DNA of 64,000 bases from assembly GCA_049306275.1 (NCBI GenBank), contig JBAQQB010000165.1, forward strand, positions 103,555 through 167,554, in the 5' to 3' direction. Positions 43,417-52,568 of the stretch are shown piece by piece. Position 1 is the first letter of the stretch. Each line of letters opens with the position of its first letter. Origin of the DNA: JADJTT01 sp049306275. GTDB taxonomy: Bacteria; Bacteroidota; Bacteroidia; Chitinophagales; Saprospiraceae. A program made the position numbers and the translations under genes. The notes below the pieces were generated by a model, which saw nothing but the letters and a program-made list of their open reading frames with translations, did no database searches and had not been told where the DNA came from.

Positions 43417-45060
43417 TCACACCCCCACCCCCACAAACCCAAACCTCCCCACATCAAACAGCCCCAAATCGGTGATCTTCAGCGCCGGGATGACCGGCAG
43501 GGCCAGGAAGCTCAGTGCCATGAAAGGCGACCGCAGCCGGCAGCTCAGGGCCTGTTTGGTCCAGGCGTCGAGCCGGGCGTATTGGGCAGCGAGGACATAG
43601 CCGTCTTCCGGGCTCATCAGTCCGGCGATGGGGAGGGGCAGCGCCCGGGTTTCGCCTTCGCCGTCGGTAGCGCTTACGCCGCCGCCGGCTTTGATGACGG
43701 CGTTGACGGCTTCGGCAAGGGCCTCGTCGCTCACGCCCACGGCCACGATGTTGTGCGAATCGTGTGCCACGCTGGAGGCGATAGCGCCCTTATTAAGGCC
43801 AAAACCACGTACAAAAGCCACCGAAGGCCTCGCGTTTTCCGCATAGCGGTTGACGACCGTTATTTTCAGGATGTCCTCTTCGGGTGTGGATAGTAATAAA
43901 CCATCTTTTGCAAGAACTTTTCCCCTCGCCTCCTGCGTGACGATCTCGCCATCGAGGGCTACGATGATACGGACAGTTTCCTCGCCTTCTCCGGAAGCCG
44001 GCAGTTGAAAATCGGCCGGTATTTTGGGCAGGGCCCGGAATTGATTGGGCGTAGCCGCCTGCTGGTGGGGCAGCAGCGTTTTGCCGTCGCGGGCCACGCA
44101 GACGCCGTCGAGCCAGGTTTCTCGCACCTGGAAGGATTGGAGGTCGCCGACGACGATGAAGTCGGCCGGATCGCCGGGGCGCAGCAGGCCGAGGGGGAGG
44201 CGGTAGTGCAGCGCCGGATTCACGCAGGCGGCGCGCAGCACGTCGAACAGGTCGCAGCCATTGGCGACGGCCCGGGCTGCGAGCAGGTTGATATGTCCGC
44301 GGACGAGGTCGTCGGGGTGTTTGTCATCGCTGCAAAACATGACCTGGCCGGGGAAGATGTTGACCAGCGGCCAGAGCGCATTGAAGTTGCGCGCCGCACT
44401 CCCTTCGCGGATGAGGATGTGGACGCCCATTTGCGCCTTCTCCAATCCCTCTTCATAGGTAAAGCATTCGTGATCGGTGGTGATACCGGCAGCGAAATAG
44501 CGGCGGGCATCCTCACCCCGCAGTCCGGGCGCATGGCCGTCGACCGGTTTGCCGGCTTTCCGTGCGGCTTCGATCTTGGCCAGCACTTCGGCATCGCCGT
44601 GCAGCACACCGGGGAAGTTCATCATCTCAGAAAGGTAGCCGATTTCCGGCTTTTGGAGGAGGGCCTTCACGGCTTCGGCGCCGAGGGCAGCACCGGCTGT
44701 TTCGAAGCCTGTAGCAGGTACGCAGGAAGGCGCGCCGAAGCAGATCTTGAGGGGCGTTTTGCGGGCTTCGGCCAGCATGAACTCCACGCCTTCCACCCCC
44801 AGCACATTGGCGATCTCGTGCGGATCAGAGACGGTGGCCACCGTGCCGTGCACCACGGCCATTCGCCCGAACTCAGCGGGCGGCAGCATGGAGCTTTCGA
44901 TATGCACGTGGGCATCGACGAAGCCCGGCAGGATGTAGCCGGCGTTTTCCGGCGCCATTTCCGTTTCTATGATGGATTGGATGCGGCCGTTTTCGACCGT
45001 GATCTCAGCGGGGTAGATGCGGCGGCGGTGGAGGTCGGCGAGGTGGGCGTGAAATTGCAT
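43417..45060 (-). CDS. ade: Adenine deaminase
   Basis: Converts adenine to hypoxanthine in purine salvage. About 547 residues from the ATG at 45058-45060 (MQFHAHLADLHRRRIYPAEI); the frame is open to 45159 but the extra residues are not typical of the family. It is an amidohydrolase with the metal-binding VDAHVHIESSM, EMMNFPGVLHGD, DGHAPGL, and TDHECFTYEE, plus the C-terminal Ade domain with VAHDSHNIVAVGVSD. These match the Ade/YicP type rather than the eukaryotic-like adenosine deaminase. Divergent from the cytochrome c gene. Confidence 0.95.
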   Translation of the reverse strand: MQFHAHLADLHRRRIYPAEITVENGRIQSIIETEMAPENAGYILPGFVDAHVHIESSMLPPAEFGRMAVVHGTVATVSDPHEIANVLGVEGVEFMLAEARKTPLKICFGAPSCVPATGFETAGAALGAEAVKALLQKPEIGYLSEMMNFPGVLHGDAEVLAKIEAARKAGKPVDGHAPGLRGEDARRYFAAGITTDHECFTYEEGLEKAQMGVHILIREGSAARNFNALWPLVNIFPGQVMFCSDDKHPDDLVRGHINLLAARAVANGCDLFDVLRAACVNPALHYRLPLGLLRPGDPADFIVVGDLQSFQVRETWLDGVCVARDGKTLLPHQQAATPNQFRALPKIPADFQLPASGEGEETVRIIVALDGEIVTQEARGKVLAKDGLLLSTPEEDILKITVVNRYAENARPSVAFVRGFGLNKGAIASSVAHDSHNIVAVGVSDEALAEAVNAVIKAGGGVSATDGEGETRALPLPIAGLMSPEDGYVLAAQYARLDAWTKQALSCRLRSPFMALSFLALPVIPALKITDLGLFDVGRFGFVGVGV

Positions 45061-45220
45061 GGGGGAGGCTTTGGGATTAAAAATAGGAAAGCTTTGGCAT
45101 ATCGCCCCCTTTTCGTCATTCATCCTGCATTTTTCCCGTTCCATCTTCCTTTTTGCCATCTCATTGGGCAGAATGGGGTAGTTTTGAATTTATTTTATCA
45201 CCCTTAAAAAACCTTGAATC

Positions 45221-45811
45221 ATGAAAACATCCATCACGTTCTTTGCCCTGATAGCCGGGGCGATTCTTTTCAGCCAATGCACCGAAAAGCAAGCGGCGCC
45301 AGCAGCTTCGGCGGAAAACTCCCAACCCGCTTCGGAGGAACTTCGCCAGCGCGGCGAATACCTCGTCAGCACGATGGGGTGCCACGACTGTCATTCACCA
45401 AAGCAGATGGGGCCTCAGGGACCGGAAATCATCCCCGAACTGATGCTGTCGGGTTATCCCAGCGACCGGCCATATCCGAAAATCGACAGGTCGGCCCTGC
45501 CGGAAGGCTGGGTTTTGTTCACCCCTGATCTGACGTCCGCGATGGGCCCCTGGGGCGTATCATTTGCCGCCAACATCACTTCCGACGCTTCCGGCATCGG
45601 GGCCTGGAGCGAGGAACAGTTTCGCAAAGCCATCAGGGAAGGCAAATTCAAAGGGCTGGACGGTACGCGTCCGCTACTTCCTCCCATGCCCTGGTTCAAT
45701 TTCGCCAAGCTCACGGATGAAGACATCCGGGCCATCTACACCTATCTGAAGAGCACGCCTCCGGTCCGGAACGTGCCGCCAAATGCCATTATGCCGGATC
45801 AGCTGAACTGA
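45221..45811 (+). CDS. Cytochrome c lipoprotein
   Basis: A 196-residue monoheme cytochrome. The signal segment ends LFSQC, giving a lipidated cysteine near residue 20, followed by an alanine/serine-rich linker. The heme attachment motif is C54-H-D-C-H58 in TMGCHDCHSP. The C-terminal WFNFAKLTDEDIRAIYTYL is the usual last helix of class I cytochromes; the methionine ligand could be in PPMPW. It probably carries electrons at the outer face of a membrane. A strong bidirectional terminator follows. Confidence 0.92.
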   Translation: MKTSITFFALIAGAILFSQCTEKQAAPAASAENSQPASEELRQRGEYLVSTMGCHDCHSPKQMGPQGPEIIPELMLSGYPSDRPYPKIDRSALPEGWVLFTPDLTSAMGPWGVSFAANITSDASGIGAWSEEQFRKAIREGKFKGLDGTRPLLPPMPWFNFAKLTDEDIRAIYTYLKSTPPVRNVPPNAIMPDQLN

Positions 45812-45820
45812 TCACAGGGG

Positions 45821-45853
45821 AAAAAAGCCGCGGCGGTGCTGCGGCTTTTTTTT
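45821..45853. terminator. Rho-independent terminator
   Basis: A perfect 11-bp stem, AAAAAAGCCGC and GCGGCTTTTTT with a 9-nt loop, followed by a T run, 10 bp after the cytochrome stop. The flanking A run means it could work from either side. Confidence 0.9.
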
Positions 45854-45956
45854 GGGGGGTGGCTGGGATTTGAAATGCACTTTGTAATCCGTGCATTAAG
45901 CCGCTTTCCCCCTCTCAGGAGTATTGATGATTTGTCGGCCATGCGCGCCCTTTTGG

Positions 45957-45988
45957 TTTGGGATTCTAATGCCGCGGCACTATATTTA
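45957..45988 (+). promoter_or_regulatory. Candidate Bacteroidota promoter of the restriction island
   Basis: TTTG at 45957-45960 and TATATTTA at 45981-45988 are separated by 20 nt, close to the TTTG/TAnnTTTG arrangement used by Bacteroidota primary sigma factor. The hsdM start is 50 bp downstream. The -7 element has one mismatch, so this remains a candidate. Confidence 0.4.
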
Positions 45989-46038
45989 CGAAATGTGCCC
46001 AAAGTACCCGAGGCCATTCGAATCGCAAAAACGCCCGT

Positions 46039-47913
46039 ATGACTGCCGAACAGCTTAGAATCCTGGAAACCAAACTGTGGACCGCCGCCGACCAGCTACG
46101 CGCCAACTCCAAGCTGACGGCCACGGAATACTCCTTCCCCGTCCTCGGCCTGATCTTCCTGCGGCACGCCCACAGCCGCTTCAAGGCAGCAGAGGCAAGG
46201 ATTCTGGCCACCCTTCCCGTACACCCCCAGCGGGGCCGCAGGGCCGTGACTAAGGATGACTTCCTGAAAGCCAAGGCTTTATACCTATCCGAGCACGCCC
46301 GATGGGATTACATCGCCGATCTCCCAGAAGCTGCCGACATCGGGGAGGCGATCGATGAGGCGATGCGGACCATCGAGCGCGACTATGAAGTGCTGGAAGG
46401 CGTACTGCCGAAGAACTACTCCATCTTTGAGAAGGGGCTCCTGCACAGGCTGGTCCGTATATTTAATACGGAGATGCTGGACAGCGTGACGGGCGATGTC
46501 TTTGGGCGCATATATGAATATTTTCTTAATAAGTTCGCCATGACGGGCGCGCAGGAGGGTGGAGAGTTTTTCACTCCGCCCAGCCTCGTCAATGCCATCG
46601 TCAACGTCATTGAACCGAACCACGGCATCGTCTTCGACTGCGCATGTGGCAGTGCTGGGATGTTCGTGCAGACGGGCCACTTTATAGAGGAGGCTGGCTT
46701 CGATCCGTCCAGCCGTGTAACCTTTTACGGTCAGGAGAAGGCCGATACCAATACGAGGCTGGCCAAGATGAACATGACCGTCCACGGACTGGACGCAGCC
46801 ATCGTGCAGGGCAACACCTTCTATGAGGACCAGCACGGGCTTGTCGGCAAGTGCGACTTCGTGATGGCCAATCCGCCGTTCAACGTGGACGGCGTTGACA
46901 AGAGCCGAGACTACGTCAAGAATGACCCGCGCCTGCCGTTCGGACTGCCGAAGAACGACAACGCCAACTACCTCTGGATACAGTATTTCTACGGATACCT
47001 GAACGAGAATGGCCGTGCTGGCTTCGTCATGGCTTCTTCGGCCTCCGACGCGGGACATTCCGAGAAACTGATCCGAGAAAAGCTGGTAGAGACTGGTACT
47101 GTGGATGTTATGATCTCCATCGGCACTAAATTTTTCTATACGCGGTCGCTGCCGTGCACGCTGTGGTTCTTTGATCGCGGCAAGGAACGCGACCCCGAAC
47201 GGGCCGACAAAACCCTGATGCTCGATTTGCGGGAGGTGTACCGCAAGGTCTCGTCCAACCTCCATGACTTCACCGAGGAGCATCTAAAGAATGTCCATGC
47301 CATCATCGGGCTGTATCGCGCCAACCCCGACCACTATCATCGGGCCATCTCGGACTACCAGCGGCAGGTCGGGGAGGGGCTGGCACGGGCGCAGCGCATC
47401 TGGCAGGAGTTGACCAAGGTGCCAGGGCTGGAGATCGAAACCGATCCGCTGTCCGTGGATGGGTTAAAGCACCACAAACGCAACCTGAACAATGCCGTCA
47501 AGACCTATACCCAGCAAATCAGGGACGGCCTCCGCAACAACGGCGACCGCTCGCGTCGTGGCGAAGTCCAGGATCGTCTTTCGGAGGTGGAGGCGCTGGT
47601 AGGTGAATTCAACGAGGCGGCTGATCGGGCGATCCACTTCCATAAGGAGCGGCAATGGCTGACCACGCGCTTTCCAGACGGGAAGTATGCGGACGTATCG
47701 GGTCTGTGCAAGGTGGTCAGCCGTGCGGAGATCGCCGCCAACGATTACAGCCTGACGCCTGGCCGCTACGTGGGGGTGGCCCCACAGATCGACGAGGGCT
47801 TCGACTATGAGGAGCGGATGTCCGAGATCAAGGCCGAGTTGCAGAGCCTTAACGATGAAGCGGTGGAGCTGGCGCGGGTTATTCAGGAGAATCTAAATGA
47901 GATGGGGATATGA
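46039..47913 (+). CDS. hsdM: Type I restriction-modification methyltransferase subunit
   Basis: A 624-residue N6-adenine DNA methyltransferase. The N-terminal HsdM_N domain covers about 1-140 (LETKLWTAADQLRANSKL, FPVLGLIFLRHA). The SAM-binding motif is FDCACGSAGMFV (about 198-209) and the catalytic motif is NPPF (N277 in MANPPFNVDG). After the catalytic core there is an extra C-terminal helical region (about 430-620, with LSEVEALVGEFNEAADRAIHFH) that probably holds the specificity subunit. The stop overlaps the hsdS start as ATGA. It is the first gene of a plus-strand island running to hsdR, and the HsdR gene lies 6.3 kb further on because McrBC and a toxin-antitoxin-like pair are placed between. 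Confidence 0.95.
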   Translation: MTAEQLRILETKLWTAADQLRANSKLTATEYSFPVLGLIFLRHAHSRFKAAEARILATLPVHPQRGRRAVTKDDFLKAKALYLSEHARWDYIADLPEAADIGEAIDEAMRTIERDYEVLEGVLPKNYSIFEKGLLHRLVRIFNTEMLDSVTGDVFGRIYEYFLNKFAMTGAQEGGEFFTPPSLVNAIVNVIEPNHGIVFDCACGSAGMFVQTGHFIEEAGFDPSSRVTFYGQEKADTNTRLAKMNMTVHGLDAAIVQGNTFYEDQHGLVGKCDFVMANPPFNVDGVDKSRDYVKNDPRLPFGLPKNDNANYLWIQYFYGYLNENGRAGFVMASSASDAGHSEKLIREKLVETGTVDVMISIGTKFFYTRSLPCTLWFFDRGKERDPERADKTLMLDLREVYRKVSSNLHDFTEEHLKNVHAIIGLYRANPDHYHRAISDYQRQVGEGLARAQRIWQELTKVPGLEIETDPLSVDGLKHHKRNLNNAVKTYTQQIRDGLRNNGDRSRRGEVQDRLSEVEALVGEFNEAADRAIHFHKERQWLTTRFPDGKYADVSGLCKVVSRAEIAANDYSLTPGRYVGVAPQIDEGFDYEERMSEIKAELQSLNDEAVELARVIQENLNEMGI

Positions 47914-49139
47914 GGTGGGAGAAAACGAAGCTGGACGAAATAAAGAATGACGAAAAATATTCATTGATCGGTGGACCTTTTGGTTCTAAACTTACATCAA
48001 AAGATTATGTAAGTGTTGAGGGAGTACCTGTTATTCGTGGAATCAACCTTCCATTTGAAAAAAAATTTTCTCATGACGACTTGGTCTTCGTTTCCGAGGA
48101 AAAGGCGGTTGAGCTTAGATCAAATTTGGCATATCCTAATGATATCATCTTTACGCAGCGGGGTACATTAGGACAGGTCGGCTTGATTCCCATTGGCTAT
48201 TACGAAAAATATGTTGTTTCCCAAAGTCAAATGAAGTTAACGGTCAATCCTGAAAAGGCAATTCCAGAATTCGTTTATTATTTCTTTAGCAGTGAAGAGG
48301 GCAGAAGAAGTATTGAGGCGAAATCGATTACCTCTGGGGTTCCTCATATTAACCTAGGGATACTAAAGTCAACAGAGATTCCGCTCCCACCACTCCCTAC
48401 CCAGCACCGTATCGCCTCCATCCTCTCCGCCTACGACGATCTGATCGAGAACAACCTCAAGCGCATCAAGCTGCTGGAGGAAGCGGCCCAGAACATCTAC
48501 CGCGAGTGGTTCGTCCACTTCCGATACCCTGGGCATGAACGGGTCAGGCGGGGGGCGGATGGGTTGCCTGAGGGGTGGCGGCGGGGAAAATTATCTGACA
48601 TTGCATACTTGAAAAAGAAGACGGTTAAGCCTACTGAATTTGAATCTTTTACAAGATATGTAGGGTTAGAACATATTCCACGGCAATCAATCACTTTAAA
48701 AGATTGGGGAACAACGGATGACATAAATAGCGATAAACTCTTTTTTGAAAAGCTTGACATTTTATTTGGAAAAATCCGTCCCTATTTTCATAAAGTTGTC
48801 GTTGCGCCTTTTAATGGTGTTACTTCGACAGATACATACGTTGTTCAGTCAAAGACCCAAGAAGCCTACTCCTTTTTGATGATGGTACTATCTTCCACCC
48901 ATTTTGTAGAATATTCGTATGTGACTTGTAAAGAAGGCTCCAAAATGCCCAGAGCTGATTGGGGTATGATGGAAAAGTACCCCATCACAGTTGCACCACA
49001 AAAATTGCTGAAAGAGTTCAATGATATCGTCGCAGCACTTCTCAGACATACATTTCAATTGGTTGAGATGAATGTATTTTTGAAGGAAGCCCGAGACATC
49101 CTGTTGCCCCGATTGATGAACCGAACCATTGAAGTATAA
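47910..49139 (+). CDS. hsdS: Type I restriction-modification specificity subunit
   Basis: A 409-residue HsdS with two target-recognition domains separated by a conserved helical spacer. TRD1 covers about 1-165, ending PLPPLPTQHRIASILSAYDD; the spacer (about 165-210) includes ENNLKRIKLLEEAAQNIYRE; TRD2 covers about 215-370, and the C-terminal helix ends ILLPRLMNRTIEV. Each TRD reads half of a split DNA target. The TRDs are clearly AT-richer than the spacer and than hsdM, as expected if TRDs are swapped between systems. Translation is coupled to hsdM by a 4-bp overlap. Confidence 0.95.
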   Translation: MRWEKTKLDEIKNDEKYSLIGGPFGSKLTSKDYVSVEGVPVIRGINLPFEKKFSHDDLVFVSEEKAVELRSNLAYPNDIIFTQRGTLGQVGLIPIGYYEKYVVSQSQMKLTVNPEKAIPEFVYYFFSSEEGRRSIEAKSITSGVPHINLGILKSTEIPLPPLPTQHRIASILSAYDDLIENNLKRIKLLEEAAQNIYREWFVHFRYPGHERVRRGADGLPEGWRRGKLSDIAYLKKKTVKPTEFESFTRYVGLEHIPRQSITLKDWGTTDDINSDKLFFEKLDILFGKIRPYFHKVVVAPFNGVTSTDTYVVQSKTQEAYSFLMMVLSSTHFVEYSYVTCKEGSKMPRADWGMMEKYPITVAPQKLLKEFNDIVAALLRHTFQLVEMNVFLKEARDILLPRLMNRTIEV

Positions 49140-49154
49140 TCCAAACGAAATATC

Positions 49155-51251
49155 ATGATGACTAATCAGGAAATCGCTTCGTCGTTCTTGGAGTATTTAC
49201 GGTCGCTAAAACCTAATCAAAATGTATCCAACTGGAAATTTGAAGGATTAACCGAATTGTCATACGGTTCACCGGGTGGCCGCTGGAAAGGTGTTGAAGG
49301 TTTTTTGTTTAGGCAGGACAATGGAGAATACTCATTTATCATACGAAGCATTCCGAATAATAACAACAGCCCCTATTTGGTAATCGAGTCTCTTAACCTA
49401 AAGGGGCAACTCTACAACATTAGATTGACCAGGGATGATATCGCAAGGAAATCAAATGGGAAAACCACCATTCTGGAATCATACGATATGACCGTCGGCA
49501 TGGGAAAAGTGAAACGGGCTGACGTCAGGTCTGCGTTTGAAGCGATCAATGTTCCTTCAAATGAAATCAGTGTTATTGACGAAAATAGTCCTGATTGGGA
49601 GCAAACCCTCTTGGATTTTCTCAATTGGGGGATTGTTCGTGAACAGGTGAAAGCATATTTAATTGAATCACAAGGGCACAGTGAACGCCCTGCATCAGCT
49701 GCTTCCAATTTAGCTGTTGGTACAACCAAAGCTGAGAGTGTAAAGGGATTTCCATTAAACCAAATCCTCTACGGGCCTCCGGGCACCGGGAAGACGTACA
49801 ATTCCATCAACCTTGCTTTAGAAGTGCTTGGCGAACCCGACCTCAACTGGAATGACCGGAAAGCCGTGAAGAAAAGGTTTGACGATTGGGTTGATGAGGG
49901 CAGAATAGTATTTACCACCTTCCATCAGAGCATGAGCTATGAGGATTTTATCGAGGGTATAAAACCCATGAAACCCAATCCAGATGGAAGTATGCCAGGG
50001 TATGAGGTGAAAATGGGAATCTTTCGGGAGCTATGCGAGCGAGCCTCTCAGAAAACCGGATTGAAAAATTTTGATGAGATATTCGACCAATTTGTTGAAG
50101 ATGTAAATGAGGCTGGAGAATTGGATTTACTCACTCCTACTCAGTCTAAACCCTTTCGGATCGAAATCAATTCCTCCAAAAACCCTGTTGCAATACCCCG
50201 TACGAAAGCAGGAACCCGGATGGTGGTTACCAAGGATATGATCCGGAACTATCTGGCAGACGGCACCATACGTGATTGGAAGCCCTATACTGTTGCCATT
50301 TCAAACTATATCAAAGAAAAGTATTCGGTTGAACATACCCAGGGAAACAATAGAGACAAGCCCTATGTCCTGATCATCGACGAGATTAACCGGGGAAACG
50401 TTTCTCAAATCTTTGGAGAGCTCATCACGCTCATCGAAGACGACAAAAGGATCGGCAAAGAAGAAGCGCTGGAAATCACCTTGCCCTACAGTAAGACTCC
50501 GTTTGGCGTTCCTCCCAATCTGTACATCATCGGTACGATGAATACTGCCGACCGGAGCGTAGAAGCGTTGGATACGGCCCTCCGTCGCCGGTTCAGTTTT
50601 GTTGAAATGCCGCCGAAACCGGAATTGTTATCCCCGAATAGCTTTTATTGGATGTTGATGAAAAAGTATCCTCATGTTGATTGGGATGAGGAACCTTACA
50701 CCCAGAAGGAAGAGCAGTTGTTAGATTTTCTCGGAGCCTCTCAAACAGTTTGGGACAAACGCAATAAGTATTGGGAAAACTATACCAAAAACGGTAAACA
50801 AGAAGAATTTCACCCGTCTGAGTTTACTGGAGTTAATCTCGAAACCCTTCTCAAGACCATCAACTCCCGCATCGAAAAACTCCTGGATGCTGACCACCAA
50901 ATCGGGCATAGTTACTTCATGAACGTCTCCGGTGTAGACGATCTGCAAAGTGTATTCTACCGAAAGGTAATCCCGCTGCTTCAGGAGTACTTCTTCGGAG
51001 ACTACGGAAAGATTGGGCTGGTATTAGGTAAAGGATTTGTCCGGAAGAAGGATTGGGATGATGCCGGCAAAAACGGCTTTGCCGATTTCGAGGATTACGA
51101 AAATGGTGGAGATTTCAACAACCGGGAGGTGTTTGAGATTGTCAATTATCATAATACCGGCTTGGACTATCAGCTGACCGTCAATAAAGTCACGCACAAG
51201 ATGGATTTTGAAAAAGCCGTCAAGCTACTACAAAAAGAGCCGCTTGAATAA
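49155..51251 (+). CDS. mcrB: McrB-type GTPase of a modification-dependent restriction system
   Basis: A 698-residue AAA+ protein. The first 190 residues are an N-terminal domain I do not recognise, likely the DNA- or modification-reading part, with WKFEGLTELSYGSPGGRW near its start. The AAA+ motor begins with YGPPGTGKTYNS (Walker A, about 206-214), followed by TFHQSMSYEDFIEGI, VLIIDEINRGNVSQIFGEL (Walker B, about 405-423) and the McrB signature MNTADRS (about 462-468) with an arginine finger in ALRRRFSF. McrB uses GTP to translocate DNA and drives the McrC nuclease against DNA carrying methylated or other modified bases. It starts 15 bp after hsdS; its stop overlaps the mcrC start. Confidence 0.93.
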   Translation: MMTNQEIASSFLEYLRSLKPNQNVSNWKFEGLTELSYGSPGGRWKGVEGFLFRQDNGEYSFIIRSIPNNNNSPYLVIESLNLKGQLYNIRLTRDDIARKSNGKTTILESYDMTVGMGKVKRADVRSAFEAINVPSNEISVIDENSPDWEQTLLDFLNWGIVREQVKAYLIESQGHSERPASAASNLAVGTTKAESVKGFPLNQILYGPPGTGKTYNSINLALEVLGEPDLNWNDRKAVKKRFDDWVDEGRIVFTTFHQSMSYEDFIEGIKPMKPNPDGSMPGYEVKMGIFRELCERASQKTGLKNFDEIFDQFVEDVNEAGELDLLTPTQSKPFRIEINSSKNPVAIPRTKAGTRMVVTKDMIRNYLADGTIRDWKPYTVAISNYIKEKYSVEHTQGNNRDKPYVLIIDEINRGNVSQIFGELITLIEDDKRIGKEEALEITLPYSKTPFGVPPNLYIIGTMNTADRSVEALDTALRRRFSFVEMPPKPELLSPNSFYWMLMKKYPHVDWDEEPYTQKEEQLLDFLGASQTVWDKRNKYWENYTKNGKQEEFHPSEFTGVNLETLLKTINSRIEKLLDADHQIGHSYFMNVSGVDDLQSVFYRKVIPLLQEYFFGDYGKIGLVLGKGFVRKKDWDDAGKNGFADFEDYENGGDFNNREVFEIVNYHNTGLDYQLTVNKVTHKMDFEKAVKLLQKEPLE

Positions 51252-52515
51252 AAAAGACCGGCATATCACCGTTTTTGAGCACCAGCGTCTGCGTTACGAT
51301 GTGGGCGAAAAGCGTATTTCAAAGGATATTTACGAAACGCTCGTGAGTTTCTATGGCAATGGCTCGCCCTATTTCGATCTCATTCACAATGGGGTAAAGT
51401 TCAATGAATACGTTGGCGTCTTGCAGGTGAACGGAATCTTGATAGAAGTACTCCCAAAGGCAGATAAGAATCCGGATACCGAGGCAGAAGAAAAACGCTG
51501 GAGAGCTGTTTTGATTGACATGATGCGCACTGTGGGAGGGTTCAACATTCAGGCACCGAGTACGGCCCATTTGAAGATCCGACCAAATACCATACTGGAT
51601 CTGTACTTTGGGCTATTCATAGAAGAAGTAGAGTACCTGCTACATACCGGTCTTGTCAAGCAATACCGCAAGACAGAAGGCAACGCCACTGCCTTGAAAG
51701 GCAGTCTTCAGTTCCCCCGGCACATTCAACAAAACCTGGTCCACCCGGAACGCTTCTACGTGCGGCATACGGTCTATGACGCAGAACACAGGCTCCACTT
51801 TATTCTTTACAAAACCCTGCGCCTGCTGTACCGGATCAACACCAATGCCAGCCTGCATAGCCGCATCGGGGCCTTACTGCTGAACTTCCCGGAAATGCCC
51901 GATATTCGTGTGACGGAAGCCTTATTCGAAAAGTTGAAATTCAACAGGAAGACACTGCGATACAAAAAAGCCATTGAAATCGCCAAAATGCTCCTGCTGA
52001 ATTACCATCCTGACGTAGCAAAAGGGCGGCACGATGTGTTGGCCCTGATGTTTGATATGAATCTGCTGTGGGAGCAATTCATTTATGCGACGCTCCGCGG
52101 ATTGAGAACCGAAGGGGTTTCTATCAATGCACAATTCCCCAGGAAATTTTGGAAACCGGATCATGGAAAATCCATAATGATCAGACCTGACATCTGGATA
52201 CAAAAAGACGCTGGAAACATCATTCTGGATACCAAGTGGAAAAACCTGAACGGCAATAACCCTTCTGCCGATGACCTCAGGCAAATGTACGTCTATCACG
52301 ATTACTTCGGCGCTAAAAAAGTAGCTTTGGTTTATCCCGGTGAAGCGCCATTTGAGACCTCGGGAGCATTCTGGTCGCCGGACAACACCCACCTTAAGGA
52401 TAAAATTTGTTTTGTAGTAATGCTCGCCGTACCGGAAAAAGCGGAGGCCAGTAAAACGCTGGTAGGTCAATGGCAAGATGACATCAGGAGGAAATTTGAG
52501 AAATGGTTGGATTAA
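51244..52515 (+). CDS. mcrC: McrC-type nuclease subunit
   Basis: About 423 residues. The open frame has no ATG at its beginning; TTG codons at 51208 and 51244 are candidates. I chose 51244 because it gives the short start MNKKDRHITVFEHQRLRYDVG and overlaps the mcrB TAA by only 8 bp, typical of coupled translation. The N-terminal beta domain (about 8-110) includes VGVLQVNGILIEVLPK; the C-terminal half holds a PD-(D/E)xK-type nuclease core with IRPDIWIQKDAG followed by ILDTKWK (D and D-x-K). McrC is recruited by the McrB ring and cuts the DNA. The pair sits between hsdS and hsdR. Confidence 0.92.
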   Translation: MNKKDRHITVFEHQRLRYDVGEKRISKDIYETLVSFYGNGSPYFDLIHNGVKFNEYVGVLQVNGILIEVLPKADKNPDTEAEEKRWRAVLIDMMRTVGGFNIQAPSTAHLKIRPNTILDLYFGLFIEEVEYLLHTGLVKQYRKTEGNATALKGSLQFPRHIQQNLVHPERFYVRHTVYDAEHRLHFILYKTLRLLYRINTNASLHSRIGALLLNFPEMPDIRVTEALFEKLKFNRKTLRYKKAIEIAKMLLLNYHPDVAKGRHDVLALMFDMNLLWEQFIYATLRGLRTEGVSINAQFPRKFWKPDHGKSIMIRPDIWIQKDAGNIILDTKWKNLNGNNPSADDLRQMYVYHDYFGAKKVALVYPGEAPFETSGAFWSPDNTHLKDKICFVVMLAVPEKAEASKTLVGQWQDDIRRKFEKWLD

Positions 52516-52568
52516 TAGGATTTTAAAAAAAATTGGAACGAAAAAGGCGAAAAACCTTTTTTTAAAGG

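Noticed and set aside
45812..46038. Possible attachment site matching the tRNA-Val 3' end
   Set aside because: Only the 7-base ATTCGAA is shared by eye; too short to call an att repeat.
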